NCBI GenBank assembly: GCA_030425705.1
Contig: JAUHZU010000006.1
Coordinates: 62,001-126,000 of the forward strand
Direction: 5' to 3'
DNA: 64,000 bases
DNA from: Phycisphaerae bacterium
GTDB taxonomy: Bacteria; Planctomycetota; Phycisphaerae; Phycisphaerales; Phycisphaeraceae
Positions 37,414 through 45,154 of the stretch are shown piece after piece (within the stretch, counting starts at the first letter, position 1; every line of letters begins with the position of its first letter). Position numbers and translations under genes: made by a program. Below the pieces are notes generated by a model, which was given only the letters and a program-made list of their open reading frames with translations, had not been told where the DNA came from and did not search any database.

Positions 37414-38334
37414 CTAGCCGGCCTTGCCCCGGACCTGATCACCCTGTTCCGTGTCGGGCCCCTTGGTGATGACCGTGGTGGCGTTGCCCGCCTCGTCGGT
37501 GTCGTCTTCCTGGGCCTCGCGCGACTCGAGCTCGACCTGGGTCATGCCTTTGGCCAGCCGTTTACGCAGGTCACTGACACTCAGCCCGCGGGTCAGTTCG
37601 CCGCGCTCGGCGACGCTGATCGTGCCGGTCTCTTCGCTGACCACGATCACCAGAGCGTCCGCCTCGTGGCTCAGCCCGATCGCCGAGCGGTGCCGGGAGC
37701 CCAGCTCCTGTGAGATGCTGTCGCCCTCGGCCAGCGGGAACTGGACCCCCGCAGCGAGCAGGCGGTCGCCCCGGATGACCACGCCCATGTCGTGCAGCGC
37801 CGAGCCGGGCCAGAAGATCGTGTTGAGGATCTCGCGGTTCACCTCGGAGTCGATGTGCGTACCCGACTCGACGATCCCCTTGAGCCCGGTCTGCCGTTCG
37901 ATGGCGATGAGCCCGCCGATCTTGTTGCGGGAGAGGTAGTCGACCGACGCGACGACCTCCTCGACAACGCGGGCCTTGCGCAGCCCCGACTGCCGGAAGA
38001 ACCCCGCCTCGCCGATGCGGACGAGCGCCCGGCGGAGCTCGGGCTGGAAGACGATCACCAGGACCAGCGAGATAAACGCCAGGAAGTTGGAGTAGAGGAA
38101 GTTGAGGCGTTCGAGCGTGTTGTCCCCGCCGCCGAAGATGCGCAGCACCAGCGTGCCGACGATCATGATGAGGGCGACGCCCCAGACGACGCGTGCGCCG
38201 CGGGTGCCCTTGAGGAAGCGGACGATGAGGTAGACGACGACCCAGATGACCGCGAGCTCGAACAGCACCTCCCAGGGCTGGGTCGCGAAGTAGCCGCGCA
38301 GGCGGTCCAGGATGGGGTTGTAGCCGGGGTCCAA
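37414..38334 (-). CDS. cdaA: Membrane diadenylate cyclase CdaA
   Basis: 306 residues. Three N-terminal membrane segments (about 15-95) precede a DAC domain that makes c-di-AMP from two ATP. SRHRSAIGLSHEADALVIVVSEE holds the RHR motif. The partner motif, normally LHDGAVII, reads LHDMGVVI: the catalytic Asp is present, but Gly-Ala is shifted to Met-Gly. The TTG at 38334 is chosen because GGAG lies six bases upstream; another TTG at 38370 would add 12 residues. It is followed by cdaR and then proA. Confidence 0.9.
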   Translation of the reverse strand: MDPGYNPILDRLRGYFATQPWEVLFELAVIWVVVYLIVRFLKGTRGARVVWGVALIMIVGTLVLRIFGGGDNTLERLNFLYSNFLAFISLVLVIVFQPELRRALVRIGEAGFFRQSGLRKARVVEEVVASVDYLSRNKIGGLIAIERQTGLKGIVESGTHIDSEVNREILNTIFWPGSALHDMGVVIRGDRLLAAGVQFPLAEGDSISQELGSRHRSAIGLSHEADALVIVVSEETGTISVAERGELTRGLSVSDLRKRLAKGMTQVELESREAQEDDTDEAGNATTVITKGPDTEQGDQVRGKAG

Positions 38335-38571
38335 CGCACACTCCAAGCGGGCATCTGGGCGCAGCGACAACCCGCCGCGCCGGTTCCGTACCCGATCTTA
38401 TCGACCTATCGCGTCCAAGTCCCGCGAAATGGGGGCCCGCGGACGATCCGTGGACGCTCGGCCGATAAGAAAGACGCTCCGGACGGGCATCCGGTTACTA
38501 CGGGCCGCGGTGGGGCGGTGCTATACTCGCCGGACCGTTGGGCCACGCCCGGCGGCTGCCCGATCCCACGG

Positions 38572-39510
38572 ATGCCCACGCCTATGCAGCGACTCGCCCG
38601 CCTCCGCGCCAACATCCAGAGCTGCTTCCTCGGCCACGAGCGCGCCGTCGACAAGGTCGTCGCCTGCCTCCTCGCCCGCGGCCACGTCCTGATCGAAGAC
38701 GTGCCCGGCGTCGGGAAGACCACCCTCGCCACCGCGCTGGCCAACTCCCTGGACGTCACGCTCTCCCGCATCCAGCTCACGCCCGACATGCTCCCCGCCG
38801 ACGTCCTGGGCGTCACCGTCTGGGACCAGCAGAAGAGCGAGTTCGTCTTCAAGCCCGGCCCGATCTTCGCCAACGTCGTCCTCGCCGACGAGATCAACCG
38901 CACCACCCCACGCACCCAGTCCGCGCTCCTCGAGGCCATGGCCGAGGGGCAGGTCAGTCTCGACGGCCACACCCGCAAGCTCATCGACCCGTTCTTCGTC
39001 ATCGCCACGCAGAACCCCCACGAGTTCGAGGGCACCTACTTCCTCCCCGAGTCCCAGCTCGACCGCTTCCTGATGCGGATCAACCTCGGCTACCCCAAGC
39101 GCGAGGACGAGCAGCGCATCCTCACCCAGGGCCCGTCCCGCCACGCGGTCACGAACCTCAAGCCCGTGATGACAGGTCAGGACCTCGCTGAGCTGCAGCA
39201 GGTCACGCAGAAGGCCGAGATCGACCCGACCCTCGTGGGCTACATCGTCGACATCGCGCAGGCCACCCGCGAGCACGAGCACCTGCAGATCGGCGTCTCC
39301 CCGCGCGGCTCGCTCGCCCTCGCCGCCGCCGCGAAAGCCACCGCCGTCCTCGCCGGCCGGGACTACGTCGTCCCCGACGACATCACCTCTAACGTCATGG
39401 ACGTCTTCGCCCACCGCTGCATCTCCAACAACTACCTCCACGACGCCGACATCACTACCGTCCCCCGCGTCATCCGCGAGATCATGGAGACTCTGCCCAG
39501 CCCGGTCTAG
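38572..39510 (+). CDS. MoxR-family AAA+ ATPase
   Basis: 312 residues from the ATG at 38572 (a second ATG lies at 38584). Walker A is GVGKTT in EDVPGVGKTTLATAL, Walker B is VVLADEINRTTPRTQSALLEAM, followed by the MoxR hallmark FFVIATQNPHEFEGTYFLPESQLDRFLMR. MoxR ATPases act as chaperones, usually for von Willebrand-domain proteins encoded next door; here no DUF58 or VWA gene follows, so its partners must lie elsewhere. A longer frame running back to 37792 covers antisense cdaA sequence and is rejected. Confidence 0.93.
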   Translation: MPTPMQRLARLRANIQSCFLGHERAVDKVVACLLARGHVLIEDVPGVGKTTLATALANSLDVTLSRIQLTPDMLPADVLGVTVWDQQKSEFVFKPGPIFANVVLADEINRTTPRTQSALLEAMAEGQVSLDGHTRKLIDPFFVIATQNPHEFEGTYFLPESQLDRFLMRINLGYPKREDEQRILTQGPSRHAVTNLKPVMTGQDLAELQQVTQKAEIDPTLVGYIVDIAQATREHEHLQIGVSPRGSLALAAAAKATAVLAGRDYVVPDDITSNVMDVFAHRCISNNYLHDADITTVPRVIREIMETLPSPV

Positions 39511-39621
39511 ATCGCCGCCTCACCGCCACGCCGCGCCTAAGCGTGACGCAAGCGGGGCCACCGCATCCGATAACCCGCCGTCTGGCTCAACCCCGCGCGC
39601 GATCCCGCCGATCTATACCGC

Positions 39622-39840
39622 ATGACCGATGCCGCCTCCATCAGCGCGTTCAAGCAGGCCGAGGTCCAGCAGCAGGTGATCTACGCCGTCGCCCGCAAGT
39701 CGCTGGACCACGCCAAGGCCCAGGGCGACGCCGCCCTCACCCTCCTGCAGGGCGCCGCCGAGCTCGCGCAGAACGCCGCCGGGGCCAAGGCCGGCCCCCA
39801 GCCCCTCGGCCCGGGCCAGACGATCAACTTCCTCGCCTAG
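39622..39840 (+). CDS. YjfB-like putative motility protein
   Basis: 72 residues, strongly helical, with QAEVQQQVIYAVARKSLDHA followed by AQGDAALTLLQGAAELAQ, resembling the short YjfB family found beside motility genes in other bacteria. No flagellar gene is visible here, so the role is open. The ATG at 39622 gives the usual family length. Confidence 0.7.
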   Translation: MTDAASISAFKQAEVQQQVIYAVARKSLDHAKAQGDAALTLLQGAAELAQNAAGAKAGPQPLGPGQTINFLA

Positions 39841-39971
39841 CCCGCGACCGCCGCGCCTTTTTCGCCGGCCCCCAAACCCAAGCGACCCGACCGACGTATC
39901 CACACACGGGTACGTTCTTTTTCGTGCCCGGTGATTCCCCGACTCGCCTCCCCTCGCCCCGGAGCACGCCC

Positions 39972-41108
39972 ATGCCCTGGCTCGTCCCGACCACCCGCCG
40001 CCACTTCCTCGCCTCCGCCGCCGCGTCCACCGCCGCACTCGCACACGGCCTGGTCCCGCCCAGCGCGCTCGCCCAGCCCGAGCCACGCACCGACCCCGCC
40101 GACAGCCCCATGCGCCTGCTGATCCTCGGCGGCACCGGCTTCCTTGGGCCCCACCAGGTCCAGTACGCCCTCGAACGCGGCCACACCGTCACGCTCTTCA
40201 ACCGCGGCCGCACCAACCCGCACCTGTTCCCCGATGTCGAGAAACTCGTCGGCGACCGCAACAACGACCTCACCGCCCTCGAGGGCCGGGAGTTCGACGC
40301 CGTCATCGACAACTCCGCCAACATCCCCCGCTGGGTCCGACAGTCCTGCGAGGTGCTACAAGGCAACATCGGCTCGTACCAGTACGTCTCGTCCATCTCC
40401 GCCTACGCCTCGCACGACATCCCCGACATGGACGAAACCGCCGACGTCGGCACGCTCGACGACCCCACCGTCGAACGCGTCACCGGCCAGACCTACGGCC
40501 CGCTCAAGGCCTACTCCGAACAGGCCGCCCGCGACGCCTACCCCGATACCCACATCGTCGTCCGGCCCGGCCTCATCGTCGGCCCCGGCGACCCGACCGG
40601 CCGATTCACCTACTGGCCCGTCCGCATCGACCGCGGCGGCGAGACCATCGCCCCCGGCAACCCGACCGACCCCGTCCAGTTCATCGACGCCCGCGACCTC
40701 GCGCGCTTCCAGATCACACTCGCCGAGGACAACGCGACCGGCACGTACAACGCCACCGGTCCCAACCACCCGCTCTCCATCGCCGAGCTGCTCTACGGCA
40801 TCCGCGCCGTCACCACCAGCGATGTTCGCTTCACCTGGGTCGATGCCGACTTCCTCGCCGAGCACGAGGTCTACCCCTGGTCCAACCTCCCCGTCTGGGT
40901 CCCGCCGACCGAGCCGATGCGCGGCTTCGGCAGCGTGAACTGCGACCGCGCCATCGCCGCCGGCCTCACCTGCCTGCCCCTGGCCGACACCGCCCGCGAC
41001 ACCCTCGACTGGTTCAAAGCCCTCCCCGCCGAACACCAGCGCCTGGGCGCGTCCCTCCAGCCCGACAAAGAACAACAGGTCCTCGCCGCCTGGCACGCAC
41101 GCGGTTGA
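39972..41108 (+). CDS. Tat-exported NAD-dependent epimerase/dehydratase
   Basis: 378 residues. A twin-arginine signal (TTRRHFLASAAAS near residues 7-19) precedes an SDR domain with LILGGTGFLGPHQV as the NAD-binding loop and YGPLKAYSEQAA, whose Tyr-x3-Lys pair is the catalytic motif. Later RPGLIVGPGDPTGRFTYWP and QFIDARDLARF are typical of extended SDRs that act on nucleotide-sugar-like substrates. Export of such an enzyme with its cofactor is consistent with the Tat route. The ATG at 39972 places the signal at the very N-terminus; a longer frame from 39543 would bury it. Confidence 0.87.
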   Translation: MPWLVPTTRRHFLASAAASTAALAHGLVPPSALAQPEPRTDPADSPMRLLILGGTGFLGPHQVQYALERGHTVTLFNRGRTNPHLFPDVEKLVGDRNNDLTALEGREFDAVIDNSANIPRWVRQSCEVLQGNIGSYQYVSSISAYASHDIPDMDETADVGTLDDPTVERVTGQTYGPLKAYSEQAARDAYPDTHIVVRPGLIVGPGDPTGRFTYWPVRIDRGGETIAPGNPTDPVQFIDARDLARFQITLAEDNATGTYNATGPNHPLSIAELLYGIRAVTTSDVRFTWVDADFLAEHEVYPWSNLPVWVPPTEPMRGFGSVNCDRAIAAGLTCLPLADTARDTLDWFKALPAEHQRLGASLQPDKEQQVLAAWHARG

Positions 41109-41212
41109 CCTCCACGCCCCAGCCCGAACCCTGCCGTTGCGCAACGATCGCCGCCCAATCCAAGCGGCATGACTGGCCCGATTCTGATCCGATACGTCTC
41201 TCTCACAAAGTC

Positions 41213-41241
41213 TTGTGACATCGAACGAACGTCTTTATAAT
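41213..41241 (+). promoter_or_regulatory. Sigma-70 promoter ahead of the small orphan gene
   Basis: TTGTGA (41213-41218) and a perfect TATAAT (41236-41241) with a 17-base spacer, 47 bases before the ATG at 41288. Confidence 0.72.
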
Positions 41242-41287
41242 CCCTGACAGGTAAACATACTCGTTTCCATACTCACTGTTTAGTCGC

Positions 41288-41536
41288 ATGAGTCTCACTG
41301 CTGAACCAATCACGATTGAGTTCTCACGCGATGAGGCGTTGGTTCTGTTCGATTTTCTATCGCGGTTTTCCGACTCAAAGTCTTTAGCGATGGAAGACCA
41401 GGCAGAAGAAGTAGCCCTTTGTGCGCTGACTTGTATGTTTGAGAAGGTACTTGTTGAGCCTATTCGAGACGACTACATCAATTTACTGATGGCTGCCCGT
41501 GATCGACTTCGTCACGATGATGGCAAAGCGACCTAA
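41288..41536 (+). CDS. Small low-GC protein of unknown function
   Basis: 82 residues, acidic and apparently helical (DEALVLFDFLSRFSDSK, EEVALCALTCMFEKVL). Base composition is lower in GC than the flanking genes. It is preceded by a near-consensus promoter, which supports expression. No family was recognised. Confidence 0.6.
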   Translation: MSLTAEPITIEFSRDEALVLFDFLSRFSDSKSLAMEDQAEEVALCALTCMFEKVLVEPIRDDYINLLMAARDRLRHDDGKAT

Positions 41537-41653
41537 CCAGCGGCTGCGTTTGACCGGCGACGCCCGCGAGTAGAATGGTGTGGTCGGTTGGACGCCCGCT
41601 TGCGCGGACGGCAAGCAACCGAGTCTTTCTCGCTACGTCCCCTGACACACCAC

Positions 41654-42025
41654 ATGAAGGTTGAACGGCTTACCCATGGCTCGCCCGACTGCCCGCTTGT
41701 TCGCCTGTTTGACTTCACTCCGTCAGAGGCGGAAACCCTCCGCCAGGCCGTGCGCAGACTTGCCGACCGCCAGCGGATGCGGGTCGATCTTGAGGCGGAT
41801 TGCGGTGTATCACCTGTGGAAGGATTCGCCCTCGCGTTCGTGGCCGCGCCGAGGGATGTCGGGTTCACGCCCGAACCCAGCCACTCGTGTTGGGTACTAC
41901 GGCCCGAAAGCTGGGACAACATCGAAGGGCTGATCGTGCCTTTCACGCAGGGAGCGACCGGCTACCAATGGCTCTGCGAGGTCGGCGATACCGCGTTGCT
42001 TTTTTCGCCGGACGGTTCATGGTGA
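41654..42025 (+). CDS. Small protein of unknown function
   Basis: 123 residues from the ATG at 41654 (a longer frame begins at 41588). It contains LFDFTPSEAETLRQAVRRLAD and a C-terminal Trp/Phe-rich part (CWVLRPESWDNIEGLIVPF, GYQWLCEVGDTALLFSPDG) reminiscent of an immunity-like or ligand-binding beta fold, but I recognise no family. It follows the other small orphan at a 117-base distance and may share its promoter. Confidence 0.55.
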   Translation: MKVERLTHGSPDCPLVRLFDFTPSEAETLRQAVRRLADRQRMRVDLEADCGVSPVEGFALAFVAAPRDVGFTPEPSHSCWVLRPESWDNIEGLIVPFTQGATGYQWLCEVGDTALLFSPDGSW

Positions 42026-42055
42026 GGCCACCTGACCACTCGATGTCGAAACCCC

Positions 42056-43441
42056 CTACGCCGCGTCCAGCCGCTGCACACCCGGGGCCCTGGGCGCGTC
42101 GCTCGCTTCCGCGATGACGCCGGGCGGGGGCGTCGGCGTGCAACGACCCCCGGGGGGCAGCCGGCCCACGTCGTACTTCCCGCGGCACTTGCCCGCCAGC
42201 ACCCCGGCCAACGCGCTTCCGGGGGCCACATGCTCCTGCCAACGGTCCCGCAGCTCCCGCGCAAACGCCACCACCACCGGGTCGCTCTTCCGCTGCGCCG
42301 CCTTCAACGCCCGCTTCGCCGCGTCCTTCTCCGCCCGGATCTCCGCCAACGCCTGCTCACGCCCGGCCAACGCCGCGGCTTCGACGCTCTCACCCGGCTT
42401 CTCCGCACCCGGGGCATCCGGGGGTTCCGGGGGTTCCGCCGGTGCCCCAAACCCGCTCCCCGCCCCGAACCCATAGCCCACCACCGTGCGGGATGCCTGC
42501 TTCTGCTTGGCATCCGAGCGGCTTCCGGGGGGCGTCTTGGCGTGCTTTCCCCTCCGCGCCGCCTTCTTCGCCGCCTTCTCCCGCAGCGAAACCGCCTCCA
42601 CCTTCTGCTCCAGCAACTTCTGCTCGGCTTCTCTCTGCTCCGCCCCCGGAAGCACCACCGGCGTCGCCTCGTCCCACTGCACCTCCGGCGGCAGCGGCAG
42701 GATCACCCGGCTCTCCATCATCGCACCACCCTGCGTCTCATACGGGTACCACCACCCCCGGAACGTGCCGGCCCGCGCTGCCTCCACATCGGCCGCACGC
42801 ACGGGCTTCTGCCAGAACACGTGCACCGCCCCCTTCGTGTCCCCCGTCTTGCGCTGGATCTTCTCGATCGTGCTCCGGCCCGCCGCGCGGAACGCCAGCG
42901 GCACAAACCCCATCGCCTCCCAGAACCGGTTCGCCTCCAGCGACTGCTTGCACCAGCAGCAGTACAGCCGACACCCGTACGCCGACTCCTCAAACTGCGC
43001 CTGCAGCAGCGCGGCCGCGACGTTCATCCGCCGGTACGCCGGCACCACCGCCATCTGATAGATAATCCCCACATCCCCACGCTTCATGTACCGGTCCACG
43101 CCCAGGCAGTAGCCCACCGGCACCGGCGGGGCCGGTGAGTGAACAGTACCTAGTGAACAGTGAACAGCCGATCCTTCTTCCCCACTGTTCACTGTGGACT
43201 GCTCACTGTTCACTCTGATCGCTTCCGCGATCAGGATGTTCCCCTCCTCGATGCGCTTGCGGATCGCCTGTTCGTACATAAACCCGACTTTGTCGGACTC
43301 CTGCTTCTGCAGCGCATCGATAAACGCGAAGTCGCCGGGCGTCGCCGGCCGGACGCGGAGGTCCACCCCCCGCGCCGATGGATCGACCTTGCACAGCTCA
43401 CCCGTCACAGTCCGATCGTTGATCCGAATCACTTCTGACAT
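42056..43441 (-). CDS. GNAT acetyltransferase with long charged C-terminal extension and in-frame repeat insertion
   Basis: 461 residues from the ATG at 43441, supported by GGGAG seven bases upstream. The N-terminal GNAT domain runs from RVRPATPGDFAFIDALQKQE to about residue 190, with YQMAVVPAYRRMNVAAALL as the acetyl-CoA-binding part and a Cys-rich stretch (GCRLYCCWCKQSLEAN). Roughly residues 82-107 are encoded by a palindromic repeat element that interrupts the domain in frame. The C-terminal 200 residues are low-complexity, rich in Lys, Ala, Glu and Pro, and partly coiled coil. Its substrate is unknown. It lies downstream of the 226-residue unknown protein across a 330-base repeat-bearing gap. 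Confidence 0.72.
   Translation of the reverse strand: MSEVIRINDRTVTGELCKVDPSARGVDLRVRPATPGDFAFIDALQKQESDKVGFMYEQAIRKRIEEGNILIAEAIRVNSEQSTVNSGEEGSAVHCSLGTVHSPAPPVPVGYCLGVDRYMKRGDVGIIYQMAVVPAYRRMNVAAALLQAQFEESAYGCRLYCCWCKQSLEANRFWEAMGFVPLAFRAAGRSTIEKIQRKTGDTKGAVHVFWQKPVRAADVEAARAGTFRGWWYPYETQGGAMMESRVILPLPPEVQWDEATPVVLPGAEQREAEQKLLEQKVEAVSLREKAAKKAARRGKHAKTPPGSRSDAKQKQASRTVVGYGFGAGSGFGAPAEPPEPPDAPGAEKPGESVEAAALAGREQALAEIRAEKDAAKRALKAAQRKSDPVVVAFARELRDRWQEHVAPGSALAGVLAGKCRGKYDVGRLPPGGRCTPTPPPGVIAEASDAPRAPGVQRLDAA
43138..43214. repeat. 77-bp palindromic element inside a GNAT gene
   Basis: Two 30-base arms (43138-43167 and 43185-43214), built of AGTGAACAGT units and their complements, pair at about two thirds of positions, including 10 and 11 bases at the arm ends. 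The element keeps the reading frame of the host gene. Confidence 0.8.
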
Positions 43442-43486
43442 GACATAGCTCCCACGAAATGAAACCAAAGCAATAACAAAGCATCT

Positions 43487-43513
43487 CACACCAAGGCGCC
43501 AAGACGCGGAGGG
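43487..43513 (+). repeat. Dispersed ACCAAGGCGCC/GCGGAGG-type repeat, copy 3
   Basis: CACACCAAGGCGCCAAGACG followed by CGGAGGGA. It is the same composition class as the stretches at 11941 and 28991. Confidence 0.55.
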
Positions 43514-43540
43514 ATCAGTAACAAGAAGCAAAGGCGGGTT

Positions 43541-43620
43541 GAAACCACCGATGGACACCGATACACACGGATCAGTTCAGTGTGTCCGATCGGTGTACAT
43601 CCATGTGCATCGGTGGTTTC
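43541..43620. repeat. Palindromic pair of the ACCGATG-type repeat
   Basis: The left arm 43541-43573 and right arm 43588-43620 are 33 bases each, in inverted orientation around a 14-base loop. Both begin GAAACCACCGATG when read outside-in. A single copy lies at 29036-29070. Confidence 0.85.
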
Positions 43621-43773
43621 TTCCCTTCTGTGCGCGTCCGCGCCCTGGCGTGAGGAAACATATCAAAACCGCAGAGGACGCCGGCCACGCCGGGCAGGGC
43701 TAGGGGGGGAGGTGCCCCGCCGCGGCGTGGCGGAGCGTCCCCTGCGGTAAAAGTGAGAACAGGTTTCCCGGGG

Positions 43774-44454
43774 TCACGCCGCCTGCGACAGGCCGTCGTG
43801 GCCGGTGTACGACTTGACGGGGGCACAGGCCGGCCCGGGCTTGCCGGTCGGGTTGACCCAAAGGGCCGTGACCCAGACCTCGGTGCCGGGGGCGACGCTC
43901 TCGGGGAAGACGATCTGCGGGTTGCTCCGCGTCGACTCGCCCTCGAACTTCCACTGCGTCAGGTCCGGCGACGGGTCGGCCCCGACGTGCGTGTACAGCC
44001 ACGCCGAGCGCACGCCGTTCGGCTTGCGCTTCTCGTTCTCCTGGTTCAGCAGCTCCAGGTCCAGCACCCGCTGGCTCACCTCCGTCACCCGCAGCACCGG
44101 CATCTCGGTCGGGATGCCGATCGGGGTGGGCTCGTTGTCGCGGACCGGGATGCCCAGGTCCTTGCGTTTGCCGTTGGTCATGCCCGACCAGTTCTGCAGC
44201 GTCTGCACCAGCGGACGGGTGGCGGCGATGAGCGCCTGCTTCTCCTCGGTCTTGTCCTCGATGTTCACCGGCGTGCGCGTGGCCGGGTCGGTGGCCAGCG
44301 CGTACGCCGCGGCGAACGCCTGCTGCACGGCCTGGTAGTCCGCCGCCGCCTGCACATCCAGGCCGTAGCCCGGCGGGTCCGCGACCAGCTTGGTGGCGAG
44401 GTTGCTGGTCCACGCCAACAGCTCGCCCTCACGGGTAGGTACATAATCCGGCAT
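43774..44454 (-). CDS. Conserved-looking protein of unknown function with a beta-rich C-terminal half
   Basis: 226 residues from the ATG at 44454 (AGGAG seven bases upstream). The N-terminal half is helical (REGELLAWTSNLATKL, DYQAVQQAFAAAYALA, KQALIAATRPLVQTLQNW). The C-terminal half looks fibronectin-like, with RSAWLYTHVGADP, WKFEGESTRSNPQIVFP and GTEVWVTALWVNPTGKPGPA. From memory, proteins of this layout recur in planctomycetes and Bacteroidetes without a known function. No signal peptide is present. The region before its start holds a 21-bp tandem array. Confidence 0.75.
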   Translation of the reverse strand: MPDYVPTREGELLAWTSNLATKLVADPPGYGLDVQAAADYQAVQQAFAAAYALATDPATRTPVNIEDKTEEKQALIAATRPLVQTLQNWSGMTNGKRKDLGIPVRDNEPTPIGIPTEMPVLRVTEVSQRVLDLELLNQENEKRKPNGVRSAWLYTHVGADPSPDLTQWKFEGESTRSNPQIVFPESVAPGTEVWVTALWVNPTGKPGPACAPVKSYTGHDGLSQAA

Positions 44455-44705
44455 GTCGATACTCCTGTCTTTCGCCCGAACGGGCGGTGCAAAAAGAAAG
44501 GCCCCAGAACAAGCACCCCCCCGGGCCCCGGCCACCCGCGGTGCACACGCTGTGCCCCGCAGAAGTGATCCATGACCCGTTGTCGGCATCCTGCGCGACC
44601 GACTTAACCCCTCCGGCCGCGCCAGACCCCAAAAAGTGCAAAACACTTCCAGGCCCGCCCCCGGCAGGTCCCAAACGGCGGTGCAGGGCTCCCAAACCGC
44701 CTTCA

Positions 44706-44936
44706 AACATGCCGGAAACCCGCCCCGTACCTCCGGACGCCGTTCCAGTGATGCCACAAGCCCAGTCAGTCATCCCCCAAGAGATTTCCGACATGCCTGG
44801 AGCCGCCTCAGTGATGCCTGAAACCTTTTCCGGCATCACTGAGAAGTTTTAAGACATCACTGAGAATGTTTCAGGCATCACTTAAGGGGTCTTTGTAATC
44901 ACTGACAACGCCTCCGGCATGTCGGAGGCGTTGTCT
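44706..44936 (+). repeat. 21-bp tandem array, eleven clear units
   Basis: Eleven consecutive 21-base units with a consensus near GGCATCACTGAGAACGTTTCA; for example the units at 44832, 44853 and 44874 share CATCACTgAgaa. More diverged units of the same period extend left to about 44620. Because 21 is a multiple of three, both strands read as heptapeptide repeats over the left part, but plus-strand stops occur in units 7 and 9. Confidence 0.9.
44904..44935. terminator. 13-bp perfect hairpin formed by the last two array units
   Basis: GACAACGCCTCCG pairs perfectly with CGGAGGCGTTGTC around the six-base loop GCATGT. No T-run of usual length follows on either strand (TTAAGG on the plus side), so terminator activity is uncertain. 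Confidence 0.6.
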
Positions 44937-44947
44937 TAAGGGCCTAA

Positions 44948-45148
44948 AGGTTCTTCAGTGGATACTGTTTTCGTGACAGTACAGTTGATTTGATTCTTGG
45001 CAGGCCTGATTGCAATCCGGAGATTGAGGATGACACTCATCGTTGGGCACCGTTGTTGGACATGGTCGTACCGAATGTACGACTGCACCTATGTTCTTAT
45101 GCTGGTAACAGTGGGGGAGGGTGTCCTGAAGGTGTGTTTAGAGTTTGA
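44948..45148 (+). pseudogene. Coding-like remnant without a start codon
   Basis: An open stretch of 66 codons between a TAA at 44945 and the TGA at 45146. Its residues look protein-like (ILGRPDCNPEIEDDTHRWAP, then VRLHLCSYAGNSGGGCPEG), but no ATG or GTG with a ribosome-binding site exists at the left end. It may be the 3' end of a gene destroyed by rearrangement next to the tandem array. No family was recognised. Confidence 0.3.
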
Positions 45149-45154
45149 TTTGGT

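Larger units (their letters stand above)
43442..43773. other. Repeat-bearing gap between the GNAT gene and the unknown-family gene
   Basis: 332 bases without a supported gene. It holds the GNAT gene's ribosome-binding site at its left end, an ACCAAGGCGCC-type repeat (43487-43513) and a long palindrome (43541-43620). Nothing was recognised in 43621-43773. Confidence 0.7.
44455..45154. other. Gap holding a 21-bp tandem array and a coding-like remnant
   Basis: 700 bases between two minus-strand genes. From left to right: the ribosome-binding site of the 226-residue protein, degenerate 21-bp units from about 44620, a clear 11-unit array (44706-44936), a strong hairpin (44904-44935), and an open plus-strand stretch without a start (44948-45148). 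Confidence 0.75.

Noticed and set aside
37792-39510. 572-codon version of the MoxR ATPase
   Set aside because: The added N-terminus is antisense to cdaA; the ATG at 38572 begins right at the domain.
44706-44936. CRISPR array or expressed heptapeptide-repeat protein
   Set aside because: There are no spacers, and stops interrupt the plus frame in units 7 and 9; the minus frame is open only across part of the array and lacks a signal peptide and good start.
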